From NCBI GenBank assembly GCA_013362725.1, contig JABFVP010000514.1:1-13204 (forward strand): DNA of 13,204 nucleotides, read 5' to 3'. Positions within the stretch are counted from its first letter, which is position 1; the number at the start of each line of letters is the position of its first letter. The DNA is from Cupriavidus sp. Lineage in GTDB: Bacteria; Pseudomonadota; Gammaproteobacteria; Burkholderiales; Burkholderiaceae. A program made the translations under genes and the position numbers. Shown here piece after piece: positions 11,725 to 13,204 of this stretch. The notes beneath the pieces were generated by a model. That model searched no databases. It was not told the origin of the DNA and saw nothing but the letters and a program-made list of their open reading frames with translations.

Positions 11725-13204
11725 TCAGGCGAGCATCCGCACCTGCGGCTCGCGATCCCATTGCCGGGTCCTGGCCGCGGCGATGAACCGCGCCGGGTCG
11801 CTGGCCCGGACGATGCCGTTGTCCGGCTTCAGGTTAGCGTGCGTAAGCAGTACCTCGCCGCCGGCATCGACCGCGATCGCCTTCAGATGCGCATAGGCAA
11901 AGCAGATGAAGTCCAGCGCCGCGCTCTCCTGTACCAGCATGGTGGCGGCATCGACACCGAGGATGACGGCGACCGCATCGAACATCACCGAAGGGGTCCC
12001 GGCCAACTGGCCATCGGCGGGCAGCTTCGAACCATCGGCCAGCACCGCGCCGCCCACTTTGGGCGCGACGATCTTCACCGTGGCGCCGGCGGCGCTGGCC
12101 GCCTGCCGGATCGCCTCGACGGTGGCGCCGTCGGAGCCGTCGGCGACCAGGATGCCGATCTCGCGCCCCTGCAGCGTGTCTTTCATCTTGCCGATGATCT
12201 GCAGCGCCGGCGACGGCGGCAGGTCCCGCACCGGCGCGGCGGTTGGCAGTGGCTCGGGCAGCTGGTCCAGTGCCAGGCCGTCGGCCACGCGCCGGCCCAG
12301 GTCCGGATCGATATTGAGCAGATGGGCCACCATGCGCTCGCGCACATGCACGTGCTCGACCTTCGACAGCTCGAACACCAGTGCCGACGCGATATGCGCC
12401 TGCTCGGTGCGGGTCTGGCTGCGGTAGAACAGCCGCGCCTGGCTGTAGTGGTCGGCAAAGGTCTCGGCGCGGATGCGGCCCTTGTCGCCCTGTTCGGGCA
12501 CCAGCGCGTGGCGCAAGCCCAGGTCGGGCGCCTCGCGCGGCGAGTCGTCGGACAGCGAGTTGGGCTCATAGGCGACGCGTCCCTGGGGCCGCTGCATCTG
12601 CATATGGCCGTCGCGCTGGTGGTTGGCGAACGGGCACTTGGGCGCGTTCACCGGAATCTGGTTGAAGTTGGGGCCGCCGAGGCGCAGCAGTTGCGTGTCG
12701 AGGTACGAGAACAACCGGCCCAGCAGCAGCGGATCGTTGGAGAAATCGATGCCACGGACGATGTTGGCGGGGCAGAACGCTACCTGCTCGGTCTCGGCGA
12801 AGAAATTGTCGGGCCAGCGGTCCAGCACCATGCGGCCGATGATCTTCAGCGGCACGGTCTCTTCCGGGATGATCTTGGTGGCATCGAGATGGTCGAACGG
12901 GAACTTCGCGGCATCGTCTTCGGTGAACAGCTGCACGCCCAGCTCCCATTCCGGGAAGTTGCCGGACTGGATCGCATTGAACATGTCGCGGCGGTGGAAA
13001 TCCGGATCGGCGCCGGCGATCTTGACGGCCTCGTCCCACACCGTGGACTGCAGCCCCAGCTTGGGGCGCCAGTGGAACTTGACGAAGGTGGAGCGGCCCT
13101 GCTTGTCGAGCAGGCGGAAGCTGTGTACGCCGAAACCTTCGATCATGCGCAGCGAGCGCGGGATGGTGCGGTCCGACATGATCCACATGACCATGTGCAT
13201 CGAC
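11725..13204 (-). CDS. katE: Large-subunit catalase (HPII/KatE type), 5' part outside window
   Basis: Breaks hydrogen peroxide into water and oxygen (cytoplasmic haem tetramer). Seen: about 492 C-terminal residues out of an expected 700-750. They begin in the core at MHMVMWIMSDRTIPRSLRM and continue through GFGVHSFRL, KFHWRPK, DPDFHRRDMFNAIQSG and PDNFFAETEQ. The haem-ligand motif is RLFSYLDTQ, with its tyrosine codon at 12703-12705, and RLGGPNFNQIPVN follows. From about residue 346 of the fragment (GREIGILVADGSDG) there is the DJ-1/PfpI-like C-terminal domain that marks clade-2 large catalases. The distal His and Asn are in the missing part. Oddity: a Cys (codon 12772-12774), 23 residues before the ligand Tyr, replaces the His that crosslinks to Tyr415 in E. 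coli HPII. The DUF2795 gene follows. Confidence 0.92.
   Translation of the reverse strand, partial: SMHMVMWIMSDRTIPRSLRMIEGFGVHSFRLLDKQGRSTFVKFHWRPKLGLQSTVWDEAVKIAGADPDFHRRDMFNAIQSGNFPEWELGVQLFTEDDAAKFPFDHLDATKIIPEETVPLKIIGRMVLDRWPDNFFAETEQVAFCPANIVRGIDFSNDPLLLGRLFSYLDTQLLRLGGPNFNQIPVNAPKCPFANHQRDGHMQMQRPQGRVAYEPNSLSDDSPREAPDLGLRHALVPEQGDKGRIRAETFADHYSQARLFYRSQTRTEQAHIASALVFELSKVEHVHVRERMVAHLLNIDPDLGRRVADGLALDQLPEPLPTAAPVRDLPPSPALQIIGKMKDTLQGREIGILVADGSDGATVEAIRQAASAAGATVKIVAPKVGGAVLADGSKLPADGQLAGTPSVMFDAVAVILGVDAATMLVQESAALDFICFAYAHLKAIAVDAGGEVLLTHANLKPDNGIVRASDPARFIAAARTRQWDREPQVRMLA

Noticed and set aside
1..13204. tRNA, rRNA, CRISPR array, insertion sequence, toxin-antitoxin or phage genes
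   Set aside because: No cloverleaf-like segment, regularly spaced repeats, transposase motifs or terminal inverted repeats were seen on either strand by reading. A covariance-model scan was not possible here.

Overview
The window is high-GC DNA that reads densely in both directions. It carries tripartite-tricarboxylate (TTT) 'Bug' binding proteins, CaiB/GntR catabolic modules and a benzoate-type LysR/catB pair. This suggests a metabolically versatile betaproteobacterium of the Burkholderiales, most likely Cupriavidus or a close relative. That placement is inferred from gene content only. I see no tRNA, rRNA, CRISPR array, insertion sequence or phage gene.

Layout. Positions 1-5110 are on the minus strand, in transcription order: catB (muconate cycloisomerase), a Bug solute-binding protein, a 384-bp gap, a methyl-accepting chemotaxis protein, and a PLP-dependent threonine/serine-type dehydratase cut by the left edge. 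A CatR/BenM-type LysR gene (5221-6135, plus) diverges from catB across a 110-bp region. That region holds two 15-bp inverted repeats whose spacing matches the BenM/CatM operators. Six bases after the LysR gene comes the 3' end of a minus-strand pair, a QOR-type quinone oxidoreductase followed by a crotonase-fold protein (7941 back to 6142). A 238-bp divergent region with an AT-rich patch and two GTATAC palindromes leads to a plus-strand pair, a CaiB/BaiF CoA-transferase and a second Bug protein (8180-10440). A GntR/FCD regulator converges on that pair from the right (11150-10464). The right end holds a small DUF2795 protein and the C-terminal two thirds of a KatE-type large-subunit catalase with a DJ-1/PfpI-like tail; both are on the minus strand.

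How the parts may work together. The left block looks like a muconate-responsive unit: sensor/regulator, lactonizing enzyme and periplasmic binding protein, with a chemoreceptor nearby. No catA, catC or TctA/TctB membrane component is in view. The middle block looks like a CoA-dependent acid degradation module: transferase, crotonase, oxidoreductase, Bug protein and GntR repressor. Its substrate cannot be read from the sequence. The catalase/DUF2795 end is probably a separate stress-response locus.

Most interesting points: the catB/lysR operator geometry, the catB-Bug pairing as a possible uptake route for external muconate, the GTATAC pair in the CoA-transferase promoter, an 11-residue insertion in the LysR effector domain, and a Cys in place of the usual His partner of the haem-ligand Tyr in the catalase.
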